A DNA stretch of 64,000 bases from Phascolarctobacterium sp. (GTDB taxonomy: Bacteria > Bacillota > Negativicutes > Acidaminococcales > Acidaminococcaceae): the NCBI GenBank assembly GCA_017467905.1, contig JAFUKD010000007.1:1-64000 (forward strand), read 5' to 3'. The notes under the pieces were generated by a model, which made no database searches, was not told where the DNA came from, and saw only the letters and a list, made by a program, of their open reading frames with translations. The translations under genes and the position numbers were made by a program. Of the stretch, positions 35,776-43,623 are shown piece by piece (position 1 is the stretch's first letter; each line of letters opens with the position of its first letter).

Positions 35776-35804
35776 ATTACACAGGCATTTTAACATACAG
35801 TCAA
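35776..35804 (-). promoter_or_regulatory. Promoter of the M20 amidohydrolase gene
   Basis: On the minus strand, TTGACT (35804-35799), 17-base spacer, TGTAAT (35781-35776). Confidence 0.65.
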
Positions 35805-35843
35805 TAAAAATACAAGCAACTCGTTGGTTTGACACATATTTTA

Positions 35844-35873
35844 TTGACAACTGACCACTAATATTAGTATAAT
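35844..35873 (+). promoter_or_regulatory. Promoter of yjiH-yjiG
   Basis: TTGACA at 35844-35849, 18-base spacer, TATAAT at 35868-35873. The spacer contains the palindrome CTAATATTAG (35858-35867), a possible operator. Confidence 0.7.
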
Positions 35874-35932
35874 TTACCCGTTGTATTACATAGTTAGTGT
35901 ATGCATAAATATTTTTCGTTTGGAGGATTATT

Positions 35933-36625
35933 ATGAAAGAGGAAAACAAAGAGTTGAAAACAACTCCTGTTCAGGATGATCCCAATCAATGGCACGCAGG
36001 GCCTATGGCTTTTGTTGCGTTGGTTGTAGCCATTTTATTCTTTTCCGGCATCATGGTTAAGTTTCCAGATATGAAATGGCTGAGTGCTTTTGACTTTACT
36101 ACTTTGGTTGGTAAGTTTGGTGCTATTCAAGCTAGCGGTAAGGCTACTACCTTTGTTGGTAGTGGAGGTATCGGTGCTCGTGGCGGCTTCCTGTTTGCGC
36201 TGTCTCTTATTCCCAGTGTAATGTTCGCTCTTGGTATGATTGAAGTGCTTGACCATTACGGAGCAATTAAGGCTGCTCAAAGATGCTTGACTCCGTTTTT
36301 GAAACCTTTGCTTGGTATTCCCGGCTTGACCGGCTTGGCACTTATCACCGACTTGCAAAGCACTGATGCCGGTGCGGTTTTGACTAAGGGTTTGTACGAC
36401 GATAACCTTATTACCAAGAAGGACTTGGTAATTATGGGCGCTTGGCAATATTCCGGCGCAGGTATGATTGGTAACTATTTTATGATTGGTTCTGCACTGT
36501 TCCCGCAATTGACCTGTACCTTGATTATTCCTTTCGCGTTGATTTTTATTTTTAAATTTGTTGGTGCCATCTATGTGCGCTTTATGTTAAAGATATTCTA
36601 TAAGGGGGATTTCCAAAATGAGTAA
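35933..36625 (+). CDS. yjiH: YjiH-like nucleoside-recognition (Gate) membrane protein
   Basis: Inner-membrane protein of 230 residues with about five hydrophobic segments after a polar N-terminus of some 25 residues. GSGGIGARGGFLFALSLIPSVMFALGMIEVL and PFLKPLLGIPGLTGLALITDLQSTDAGAVL (each quoted here only to mark the region; key residues GxGGIGxRGG and PLLGIPG) fit the Gate/nucleoside-recognition domain found in YjiH and spore-maturation SpmA-type proteins. Transported substrate unknown. It overlaps the next gene by eight bases, as in the yjiH-yjiG pair of E. coli. Confidence 0.75.
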   Translation: MKEENKELKTTPVQDDPNQWHAGPMAFVALVVAILFFSGIMVKFPDMKWLSAFDFTTLVGKFGAIQASGKATTFVGSGGIGARGGFLFALSLIPSVMFALGMIEVLDHYGAIKAAQRCLTPFLKPLLGIPGLTGLALITDLQSTDAGAVLTKGLYDDNLITKKDLVIMGAWQYSGAGMIGNYFMIGSALFPQLTCTLIIPFALIFIFKFVGAIYVRFMLKIFYKGDFQNE

Positions 36626-37097
36626 TAATGCTCCGGCAAAGCATCCTACTAATAATCCTTTTGATATTTTCATTATTGGCGCACGCAAGGGCTTTACTAT
36701 TGCTACCAATAACTTAGTACCCAATATTTTAATGGCTTATGCGGTGGCAGAAGTTTTGAAAATTTTGGGCATTATGAAATTCTTAGGCGATTTATTCGGA
36801 CCTTTGATGTTCATTTTCGGCTTGCCCGGCGAAGCAGTAACTGTTCTGCTCACTACTTGGCTTTCCAGCTCTGCAGCAGTTGGCCTTGCTGCAAGCATGT
36901 TTGCTAACGGTATTCTTGAACCGCGCCACATTACCATTCTTATGCCTGCTTTCTTCCTTTTAGGCGCACAGCTCCAATATATGGGTCGCCTTCTTGGTGT
37001 AGCAGACGTTCCCAAAAGATATTGGCCGCTTCTGATGAGCGCAAGCTTGCTTAACGCGTTATGCGCTATGCTTATTATGAACTGGTTCTTCGCGTAA
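36618..37097 (+). CDS. yjiG: YjiG-like nucleoside-recognition (Gate) membrane protein
   Basis: Membrane protein of 159 residues, related to YjiG and SpmB. Motifs: IIGARKGFTIATNNLVPNIL, GLPGEAVTVLLTTWLSSSAA and ILMPAFFLLGAQLQYMGR. It forms a coupled pair with the preceding gene (eight-base overlap), and the two probably assemble into one membrane complex. The divergent peptidase gene suggests a role in peptide or amino acid handling; this is inference from neighbourhood only. Confidence 0.75.
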   Translation: MSNNAPAKHPTNNPFDIFIIGARKGFTIATNNLVPNILMAYAVAEVLKILGIMKFLGDLFGPLMFIFGLPGEAVTVLLTTWLSSSAAVGLAASMFANGILEPRHITILMPAFFLLGAQLQYMGRLLGVADVPKRYWPLLMSASLLNALCAMLIMNWFFA

Positions 37098-37142
37098 GGC
37101 AAAATCATTATAAGCACTTCTAACGCGTCTTTTAAAAAATAT

Positions 37143-37170
37143 GCTCCTGCTTTTTGCGGGAGCTTTTTTA
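37143..37170 (+). terminator. Terminator of yjiH-yjiG
   Basis: Stem GCTCCTGC / GCGGGAGC (one G-T pair), loop TTTTT, tail TTTTTT. Confidence 0.8.
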
Positions 37171-37268
37171 TTTCACAAAAAATTTAAAAAACCTTGAAGT
37201 ATTCTTGCTTTTGGACTATTATATCTATATGTAACCCAAACAAAATTTATAAAAAAGGAGTGTGAGAA

Positions 37269-38462
37269 ATGGGTAACATCTTAGGTAGCCTGCCTGTACG
37301 TCTTGTTATTGGCGTGGTGTTAGGTATCGTTGTTGGCCTTGGGGCGAATGAATCTTTAATGCAGGTGATCCTTACCTGTAAAAGCCTCCTTGGTAATATC
37401 ATTATGTTCTGCGTTCCGCTGATTATCATTGGCTTTATCGCACCGTCCATTACCCGCTTGGGTAAAAATGCTAGCGTTATGCTGCGTCTGGCAATCATTT
37501 TAGCTTATGTTTCTTCGATCGGCGCTGCGTTCTTCTCTATGTTCGCAGGCTACAGCATTATTCCTTCTTTGAACATCACCCCTGCGGTAGATGGCTTAAA
37601 AGAATTGCCGAAGCTGCTCTTTGATTTGAAAATTGCTCCCATTATGAGCGTTATGAGTGCTTTGGTGCTTTCTGTTTTGGTTGGCTTGGCTGCGGCTTGG
37701 ACTAATTCCACTACTATTACCAAATGCTTGGAAGAATTCCAACAAATCGTTCTTTCCATCGTAACTAAGGTTGTAATTCCCTTGTTGCCGGTATTTATCG
37801 CTTGCACCTTCTGCGCATTGTCCTATGAAGGCAGTATCACTGAACAATTGCCGGTATTCCTGATGGTAGTTGCTATCGTAATGGTAGGTCACTATATTTG
37901 GATGGCAGTTCTTTATCTTGTGGCTGGTGCTTACTCTGGCAAGAATCCTATGGAAGTTGTTAGACACTATGGCCCGGCATACATCACCGCAGTTGGTACT
38001 ATGAGCTCTGCTGCAACCTTGGCAATCGCTTTGCGTTGTGCGCTTAAATCCAAAGTGCTGCGTAAGGACTTGGTAAACTTCGGTATTCCTCTGTTTGCTA
38101 ACATCCACCTGTGCGGTTCCGTACTCACAGAAGTTTTCTTCGTAATGGTAGTTTCCCAGGTATTGTACGGTGTTTTGCCCGGTTTTGGCGATATGATTCT
38201 GTTCTGCCTGTTGTTAGGCGTATTTGCGATTGGTGCTCCCGGTGTTCCCGGTGGTACTGTAATGGCTTCCCTTGGTCTTATCATCAGTGTACTTGGCTTT
38301 GACGCTACTGGTACTGCTTTGATGCTTACTATTTTTGCGTTGCAAGATAGCTTTGGTACTGCTTGTAACGTAACCGGTGATGGTGCTTTGACTATGATTC
38401 TTACCGGTTATGCTGAGAAGAATAATATTGAAGAAGTTTCTGCAGACGAAAATGTGCTGTGA
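37269..38462 (+). CDS. Dicarboxylate/amino acid:cation symporter (DAACS family)
   Basis: Inner-membrane secondary transporter of 397 residues with about eight helices and re-entrant loops. The N-terminus shows the family pattern LPVRLVIGVVLGIVVG; the serine-rich re-entrant loop reads GTMSSAATLAIALRCAL, and the second half has GAPGVPGGTVMASLGLI and the last-helix DSFGTACNVTGDGALTMI. These correspond to the SSSAATLP, PGG and DxxRTxxNVxGD regions of GltP/SstT/DctA. Substrate may be glutamate, serine/threonine or a C4-dicarboxylate; the usual Arg of DxxRT is not seen (DSFGT), which argues against an acidic substrate and for neutral amino acids as in SstT. Confidence 0.82.
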   Translation: MGNILGSLPVRLVIGVVLGIVVGLGANESLMQVILTCKSLLGNIIMFCVPLIIIGFIAPSITRLGKNASVMLRLAIILAYVSSIGAAFFSMFAGYSIIPSLNITPAVDGLKELPKLLFDLKIAPIMSVMSALVLSVLVGLAAAWTNSTTITKCLEEFQQIVLSIVTKVVIPLLPVFIACTFCALSYEGSITEQLPVFLMVVAIVMVGHYIWMAVLYLVAGAYSGKNPMEVVRHYGPAYITAVGTMSSAATLAIALRCALKSKVLRKDLVNFGIPLFANIHLCGSVLTEVFFVMVVSQVLYGVLPGFGDMILFCLLLGVFAIGAPGVPGGTVMASLGLIISVLGFDATGTALMLTIFALQDSFGTACNVTGDGALTMILTGYAEKNNIEEVSADENVL

Positions 38463-38477
38463 TTTAATTTAGGCTTG

Positions 38478-38522
38478 AAGGCTGTTTATGACCGTATGGT
38501 TGTAGGCGGCCTTTAGTTTTTA
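38478..38522 (+). terminator. Probable terminator of the symporter gene
   Basis: Imperfect stem AAGGCTG / CGGCCTT with partly paired interior, followed by TAGTTTTTATT. Confidence 0.5.
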
Positions 38523-38608
38523 TTAATGGTAAATCCTAAAAAATAAAGGGAAATCACCCTATTATGTAGAATTTAACCATAATAAATCCGTGTGAGGAGC
38601 GTGAATCT

Positions 38609-40309
38609 ATGGCAAAACGAGTTGTGATTATCGGTGGCGTGGCAACTGGCATGAAAACTGCTTCCCGTTTACGCCGTCGTGATAAAGATGTAGAGATTGT
38701 AGTTTTGGAGCGTGGACCGCAGCTTAGCTATGGCGCTTGTGGCTTTCCGTATTTTATTAGTGGAGATGTGAAAAGCTTTGATCAGTTTGACCATACTCCC
38801 CAAGGAATTCCCCGTGACGCAGCCTTTTTCAAAAGTGTTAAGGGTATCGACGCACGCACAGGCTGTAATGTAACAGCTATTGACCGTGGAGCTAAGACTG
38901 TTACCTATGTTGAAGCTGGAGAAGAAAAGGTTTTGAGTTATGACGTGCTGGTGCTTGGCACCGGTGCAACTCCTGTAAAGCTGCCTTTACCCAATGCAGA
39001 TGCCAAAGGTATTCACGGCTTCTGGTTCCCTTGGGATGTGCATGCTGTGGAAGCTGCTATTAGCGAGGGTGGAGTAACTGATGTAGTAATCATTGGTGCT
39101 GGCTTTATTGGTATGGAGCTTGCCGAAGCCTTCCATAAACGTGGGCTAACTACCAGCATTGTAGAAATGCAGGATAGAATTTTACCACAAATGTTAGACA
39201 AAGAGCTGGCAGATTTAGTGAAGAAGCCTTTGCAAAAAGCAGGCATCAATTTATATTTAGAAGAAAAGACCATAGGCTTTGTGGTTAAAGACGGTGCGGT
39301 AAGCGCAGTGCAAACAGATAAACGTGAGATTCCGGCACAGCTGGTAATCGTAGCTGTAGGTGTTCGTCCTAATGTAGAGCTTGCTAAAGAGGCAGGCCTT
39401 GAAATTGGACCTACAGGTTGCATTGCAGTTAACGAATACCTGCAAACAAGTGACCCGGCAATTTATGCAGGTGGTGACTGCGCAGAAAATACTCATCGTG
39501 TAAGTGGAGCAAAGGTGTTTACTCCCATGGGTTCTACTGCTAACAAACATGGCAGGGTAATTGCAGATAATATTTGCGGTGATGGTATTAAATATCCTGG
39601 CGTGCTGGGTACGGGCGTATGCCAAATTCTGGATTGGCAAGCAGGTGCCACTGGCTTGAACGAGCGTACTGCTGCTGCGGCAGGCTTGAAGTTTAAAGCA
39701 GTAGTTGTTCCCGGAAGTGACCGCTTGGGTTACATGCCCGGCGTGAAGAATATTGTACTGAAGCTTTTGGCTGAAGAAGGTACGGAGCGTGTACTGGGTG
39801 TGCAGGCTGTTGGTCGTGGCGGCGTTGATAAACGTATCGACACTTTGGTAGCAGCAATCTCCTTGGGCGCTAAGCTGGAAGACCTTTCCAATTTTGACAT
39901 TGCTTACGCACCGCCCTTCAACGGACCTATTGACAATATCGCGACTGCTGCCAATGTTCTGCACAATAAGATGGAAGGACAAATGAATGGCATTAACCCT
40001 AAAGATTTTGAAGCCATGAAAAAAGAAGGCGGCTATCTTTTTGTGGATGTACGTACTCCTGGAGAATTTGCTGCTAACCGTATTGCAGGCATTGAAAATA
40101 AAGTTAATCTTCCTTTGGGAGAACTGCGTGAAAAAGGTGGCGAGCTACAGGTTAAACCCGGTGAGAAAATTATTACCTCTTGCCAAATTGACTTGCGTGG
40201 TTATGAAGCAGAATGTATTTTGCGTGGATTGGGTTACGAAAACGTACACAGCCTTGAAGGCGGTATGAGCGGTTGGCCTTACGCAACTGAATCGGATAGG
40301 AAAAAATAG
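38609..40309 (+). CDS. FAD-dependent CoA-disulfide-reductase-like enzyme with rhodanese domain
   Basis: 566-residue cytoplasmic flavoprotein. Residues 1-450 form a pyridine-nucleotide disulfide oxidoreductase of the CoADR/Nox group: FAD motif VIIGGVATGMKTASRLRR, redox cysteine in SYGACGFPYFISG, NAD motif VIIGAGFIGMELAEAF, and YAGGDCAE. The C-terminal 100 residues are a rhodanese domain (FVDVRTPGEFAANRIAG) with active-site Cys in TSCQIDLRGYEAE. Fusions of this type reduce CoA disulfide, CoA persulfide or polysulfide with NAD(P)H and are linked to sulfur metabolism and redox balance in anaerobes. The real substrate is not decided by sequence. GAGGAG precedes the ATG. Confidence 0.87.
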   Translation: MAKRVVIIGGVATGMKTASRLRRRDKDVEIVVLERGPQLSYGACGFPYFISGDVKSFDQFDHTPQGIPRDAAFFKSVKGIDARTGCNVTAIDRGAKTVTYVEAGEEKVLSYDVLVLGTGATPVKLPLPNADAKGIHGFWFPWDVHAVEAAISEGGVTDVVIIGAGFIGMELAEAFHKRGLTTSIVEMQDRILPQMLDKELADLVKKPLQKAGINLYLEEKTIGFVVKDGAVSAVQTDKREIPAQLVIVAVGVRPNVELAKEAGLEIGPTGCIAVNEYLQTSDPAIYAGGDCAENTHRVSGAKVFTPMGSTANKHGRVIADNICGDGIKYPGVLGTGVCQILDWQAGATGLNERTAAAAGLKFKAVVVPGSDRLGYMPGVKNIVLKLLAEEGTERVLGVQAVGRGGVDKRIDTLVAAISLGAKLEDLSNFDIAYAPPFNGPIDNIATAANVLHNKMEGQMNGINPKDFEAMKKEGGYLFVDVRTPGEFAANRIAGIENKVNLPLGELREKGGELQVKPGEKIITSCQIDLRGYEAECILRGLGYENVHSLEGGMSGWPYATESDRKK

Positions 40310-40325
40310 GAGAGAGTTACACTAT

Positions 40326-40655
40326 ATGGACAAGTTTGATGACCAGTATGTCTTGCTGCAGAATATGTATGAGGATACTTACTATCCCCAGTTTTTGGTG
40401 GACAAGATTAAATGGCAGTTTATCCATCTTATTGAGTATTTGGAAGGGGCGGATTTGAAGGATACTTCCTTAATACAGGATAAGCTGGACGAATTTACTA
40501 TGTGTATCAATAGCCTGCAACAAGAATTTTGGGATCAGGATAGTGAAATTGAAACCGTGGCCAGCGAAAGCATTGCGGCAGCTTTGGAATACATCTTGCA
40601 ATGGTTCGAGATTGATATTCCAATAGAAGATGCTTTACGCGAGCGCGAATGGTAA
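40326..40655 (+). CDS. Small acidic protein, possible DUF5713 family
   Basis: 109-residue soluble helical protein with many Asp and Glu. The pattern LLQNMYEDTYYPQFLVDKIK resembles what I recall of DUF5713 proteins; the assignment is tentative. No catalytic motif is visible. It lies 16 bases after the CoADR-like gene and 14 bases before the next, so the three likely form one operon. GGAGAGAG precedes the ATG. Confidence 0.6.
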   Translation: MDKFDDQYVLLQNMYEDTYYPQFLVDKIKWQFIHLIEYLEGADLKDTSLIQDKLDEFTMCINSLQQEFWDQDSEIETVASESIAAALEYILQWFEIDIPIEDALREREW

Positions 40656-40669
40656 AAGGAGGAAGAAAA

Positions 40670-41113
40670 ATGAGTGAATTTAGCGAAAGAATGGGAATGG
40701 AAGTAGGCAATAATTTTAAACAGGGCTTTAACTGCTGTGAAGCTATTGTGGAAACCTTCCGTAAGGAAGCAGGCGTTGACATTGATGATAACGCACTGCG
40801 TCTATGCTCCGGTTTTGGTGGCGGCATTGGTCATGCTCGTCATATCTGCGGCGCGCTGGTAGGCTGCACCATGGTAATCAGCACTCTGGTTGGACGTAAC
40901 CATCCTACTGAAAAACCTCTTAGCGAAATTTATCCTGTAAGCAAGGAGTTCCATGACCGCTTTGAAGCAGAGTTTGGTTCTACCATGTGTAAAGACCTGA
41001 TGCCCTTTGAATTTAATACTAAGGATCATTTGAAAAACTGCTTGAAGCTTACTAATAAAATTGGTAAGTTCTTGGCAGAGTTCTTAGAAGAAAAAGGCTT
41101 GGTTAAAGCGTAA
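40670..41113 (+). CDS. C_GCAxxG_C_C family protein
   Basis: 147-residue protein with conserved cysteines: FNCCEAIVETF near the start, then LCSGFGGGIGHARHICGALVGCTMVI and a later MCKDLM and NCLKL. This fits the C_GCAxxG_C_C family (related to split-Soret cytochrome proteins), whose members probably bind a metal or redox cofactor; the role is unknown. AAAGGAGG precedes the ATG at 40670. It is the last gene of a probable three-gene operon starting with the CoADR-like enzyme, which suggests a redox function. Confidence 0.75.
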   Translation: MSEFSERMGMEVGNNFKQGFNCCEAIVETFRKEAGVDIDDNALRLCSGFGGGIGHARHICGALVGCTMVISTLVGRNHPTEKPLSEIYPVSKEFHDRFEAEFGSTMCKDLMPFEFNTKDHLKNCLKLTNKIGKFLAEFLEEKGLVKA

Positions 41114-41123
41114 AGAAGTTTAC
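41110..41123. promoter_or_regulatory. Palindromic operator candidate upstream of the aminotransferase
   Basis: GTAAA-GAAG-TTTAC begins at the preceding stop codon; a degenerate second site TTTAAGAAGTTTAG follows at 41139. The same core is found before the aromatic operon (22958-22975). Confidence 0.45.
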
Positions 41124-41159
41124 AGCTTTAGACTGTAATTTAAGAAGTTTAGTAGTTCA

Positions 41160-41196
41160 TAGCACTTTCTCTTGTCCGTAGCAGGGGAAAGTGCTA
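41160..41196. terminator. Inverted repeat upstream of the aminotransferase gene
   Basis: Perfect ten-base arms TAGCACTTTC / GAAAGTGCTA with a 17-base loop. No T run follows, so it could be a weak terminator or a regulatory hairpin. Confidence 0.4.
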
Positions 41197-41255
41197 CAAT
41201 TATTAATCATACAAAAAATATTTTTGCGAATTTAGAATGAGGGAGAGATTATATT

Positions 41256-42434
41256 ATGAACTTTTCAAAACGTATGGAACGCATGCAAGCGTCCGAAATC
41301 CGTGAGCTTTTGAAATTAACTGCGCAACCGGATATTATTTCCTTTGCTGGTGGTTTACCTGCGCCGGAGCTGTTCCCCGTTGAAGAAATTGCTAAGGTTT
41401 CCCACGATTTGGTTCTGAAGGAAGGTCGTCAGCTTTTGCAATACGCTACCACCGAAGGTCGTCCTTCTCTGCGCGCTAAGATTGCTAAGCGTATGGCTGA
41501 TAAATATCATACTGTTGTTGACCCTGATGATATTTTGATTACTACCGGTTCTCAACAATGCTTGGACTTTGCCGGCAAGCTGTTCTTGAACCCCGGTGAT
41601 GTTGTTTTGTGCGAAAGCCCCTCCTATTTGGGCGCACTTAATGCCTTCAACGCCTATGAACCTAAATTTGTAGAAGTTCCCACTGATGACGGCGGCTTGC
41701 TTCCGGAAGAGCTGGATAAAATTTTGGAGACCACTCCCAACTGCAAGTTCATCTATGTAATCCCTGACTTCCAAAATCCTACTGGCCGTACCTGGTCCAT
41801 GGAACGTCGTCAAAAATTTATGGAAGTTGTTAATAAACATAACTTGCCCGTATTGGAAGATAACCCCTATGGCGAGTTGCGCTTTGAAGGCGAAATTCTG
41901 CCTTCCTTGAAATCCTTGGACACCAAAGGCTTGGTAATGTTCCTTGGTACTTTCTCTAAAGTGTTCTGCCCTGGCTTGCGTCTTGGTTGGGTAGCAGCAG
42001 AAAAGAGTGTATTGAGCGAATTTATCAAAATCAAACAAAGCGCTGACCTGCACACCTCCAACTTCGACCAAGGTGTAGCAGATGCTTATATGGATGCTTA
42101 TGATCTTGATGCTCACGTTGCAAAGATTGTAGAGCTGTATCGTCATCGTCGCGATTTGATTCTTGCTACTATGGAAGCAGAGCTTCCTGCAGGTTGCACT
42201 TGGACTCATCCGGAAGGTGGTTTGTTCCTGTGGCTTTCCATGCCCGAAGGTGTAAGCGCTCGTAAAGTTTTCGACAAGTGTATTGAAATGAAGGTTGCTG
42301 CTGTAATTGGTGATGCTTTCTATCCCAATGGCAAAACCGACCGTAGCATGCGTGTAAACTATTCCAACATGCCGGACGACAGAATCGTTGAAGGTATTAA
42401 GAGAATGGCACGCGCAATTAAAGAATGTATGTAA
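41256..42434 (+). CDS. PLP-dependent aminotransferase, class I (LysN/ARO8-like)
   Basis: 392-residue fold-type I aminotransferase. It starts MNFSKRMERMQASEIRELLK, and has ISFAGGLPAPELFPVEE, TTGSQQCLDFAGKLFLNPGD, VIPDFQNPTGRTWS, LEDNPYGELRFEG, GTFSKVFCPGLRLGW (PLP lysine) and RVNYSNM with the carboxylate-binding Arg. This subfamily covers 2-aminoadipate, aromatic and branched-chain aminotransferases. The aromatic operon lacks an aminotransferase, and this gene shares its upstream palindrome, so transamination of phenylpyruvate and hydroxyphenylpyruvate is a plausible role. GGGAGAG precedes the ATG. Confidence 0.85.
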   Translation: MNFSKRMERMQASEIRELLKLTAQPDIISFAGGLPAPELFPVEEIAKVSHDLVLKEGRQLLQYATTEGRPSLRAKIAKRMADKYHTVVDPDDILITTGSQQCLDFAGKLFLNPGDVVLCESPSYLGALNAFNAYEPKFVEVPTDDGGLLPEELDKILETTPNCKFIYVIPDFQNPTGRTWSMERRQKFMEVVNKHNLPVLEDNPYGELRFEGEILPSLKSLDTKGLVMFLGTFSKVFCPGLRLGWVAAEKSVLSEFIKIKQSADLHTSNFDQGVADAYMDAYDLDAHVAKIVELYRHRRDLILATMEAELPAGCTWTHPEGGLFLWLSMPEGVSARKVFDKCIEMKVAAVIGDAFYPNGKTDRSMRVNYSNMPDDRIVEGIKRMARAIKECM

Positions 42435-42458
42435 TAGGCTAAGACCTTGCAAAAATTA

Positions 42459-42486
42459 AAGGCACGTCCGTGTGGGCGTGCCTTCT
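42459..42486. terminator. Bidirectional terminator
   Basis: Eleven-pair stem AAGGCACGTCC / GGGCGTGCCTT (one G-T). The T-rich tail is best on the minus strand, serving the radical SAM gene; it also ends the aminotransferase gene. Confidence 0.75.
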
Positions 42487-42507
42487 TGCGTAAGATAATA
42501 TTATTTA

Positions 42508-43410
42508 TTAAACTCCCGTACCGTCAAAGCAGGGGATGAACTCCTTGCAGGCAGCCTCACCTTCCTGAACGAAGCCGTCTTCTATGGTACTATCCATAAG
42601 GTATTGTTCAATCTCTGCATATTCTTCTTCGGTTATGGTGCGGTTGATTTCAGGAAACTCTGCCGCACGACCACAGGGAACGTACTGATGCATTAAGCTG
42701 AACATTACTTGACCGGGTTTGAAATTTTGCGCTACCCAGTCAATGACGCGTTTGCTATTTTCTAAATGTCCGGGCATAATAAGGTGACGGATAATTACAC
42801 CGCTTTCCATGATACCATCATCGTTAATTTTGTAGTCGCCCACCTGACGGTACATCTCTTTGATGGCATCCGTTGCAATTCGGAAGTAGTAGGGGGCGTT
42901 GCTGTATTTAATGGCAAGCTTGTCATCAGAGTATTTTAAATCTGGCAGGTAAATTTGCACCTTGCCTTTCAGACGGCGTAACGTATCTTGCGATTCAAAA
43001 CCGCTGGTATTGTAAACGACGGGAACGCTTAGCTTTTGGGGCAGGCTTTTAATAACAGCTTCTGTGAAATGGGTGGGAGTAACTAAATTTATATTGTGTG
43101 CTCCTTGAGCGATAAGCTCTTGGTAAATTTCCTGTAAACGTTCAATGGAAATTTCCTTGCCAAAGCCTTTGCAGCTAATATCATAGTTCTGGCAGAAAAC
43201 GCAATGCAGGTTGCAACCGCTAAAGAAGACCGTGCCGCTACCTTGCGTTCCGCTAATGCAGGGCTCTTCCCACATATGCAAACCGGCTCTTGCCACAATG
43301 GGAAGCATTCCGCAGCCACAACTGCCAAAGTATTTTTCCGGGGAAGTGTCGTTTATGTTCTCCGGTCTATCTACACCACAACGATGGGGACAAACGTAGC
43401 AGTAAGTCAA
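42508..43410 (-). CDS. Radical SAM protein, pyruvate-formate-lyase-activase-like
   Basis: About 300 residues. It has an N-terminal extra cysteine set (CYVCPHRCG, then GSCGCG) and the radical SAM cluster motif CNLHCVFCQNYDIS (CxxxCxxC), followed by the barrel with NLVTPTHF and YLPDLKYSD. This fits the PflX/PflA-related group of uncertain target. The TTG at 43410 stands nine bases after AAGGAG; an ATG at 43419 touches the ribosome site and is less likely. It is transcribed divergently from the ZTP riboswitch region. No obvious glycyl-radical partner is adjacent. Confidence 0.82.
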   Translation of the reverse strand: MTYCYVCPHRCGVDRPENINDTSPEKYFGSCGCGMLPIVARAGLHMWEEPCISGTQGSGTVFFSGCNLHCVFCQNYDISCKGFGKEISIERLQEIYQELIAQGAHNINLVTPTHFTEAVIKSLPQKLSVPVVYNTSGFESQDTLRRLKGKVQIYLPDLKYSDDKLAIKYSNAPYYFRIATDAIKEMYRQVGDYKINDDGIMESGVIIRHLIMPGHLENSKRVIDWVAQNFKPGQVMFSLMHQYVPCGRAAEFPEINRTITEEEYAEIEQYLMDSTIEDGFVQEGEAACKEFIPCFDGTGV

Positions 43411-43465
43411 AATAATCATCTCCTTGAAATTTAGCCTTAATTCATTGTAGCACAATGTAAAGTTG

Positions 43466-43494
43466 TTGACAAAAATATCAGCAGATTTTATAAT
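43466..43494 (+). promoter_or_regulatory. Promoter of the ZTP riboswitch/AICAR transformylase gene
   Basis: TTGACA at 43466-43471, 17-base spacer, TATAAT at 43489-43494: full consensus. Confidence 0.9.
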
Positions 43495-43500
43495 TTGAGT

Positions 43501-43608
43501 AGATGCAGGTCATATAACTGACGGAAAGTGGATTACCACATGGGAGTATGACCGGTGACGCCGACCGTCTGGGCAAGAGTCCGGATAAGTGTCGGTCTTT
43601 TTATTTTA
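43501..43608 (+). ncRNA. ZTP (pfl) riboswitch with terminator platform
   Basis: P1 stem GGTCATA / TATGACC (43508-43514, 43546-43552) encloses AACTGACGGAA, the GTGG-ATTA-CCAC hairpin and TGGGAG. The downstream conserved half GCCGACCGTCTGGGC (43560-43574) forms the pseudoknot half typical of pfl RNAs (CCGNCYGGGC). The 3' part pairs CCGAC with GTCGG and runs into TTTTTATTTT, an overlapping terminator. ZTP/ZMP binding would stabilise the aptamer and permit read-through when 10-formyl-THF is short. The class is known in Negativicutes (Thermosinus). Confidence 0.88.
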
Positions 43609-43623
43609 AGGGAGGTTTATGAC

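Noticed and set aside
41355-42452. Long open frame on the minus strand opposite the aminotransferase
   Set aside because: It is the antisense shadow of a well-conserved gene and has no family motif or ribosome site.
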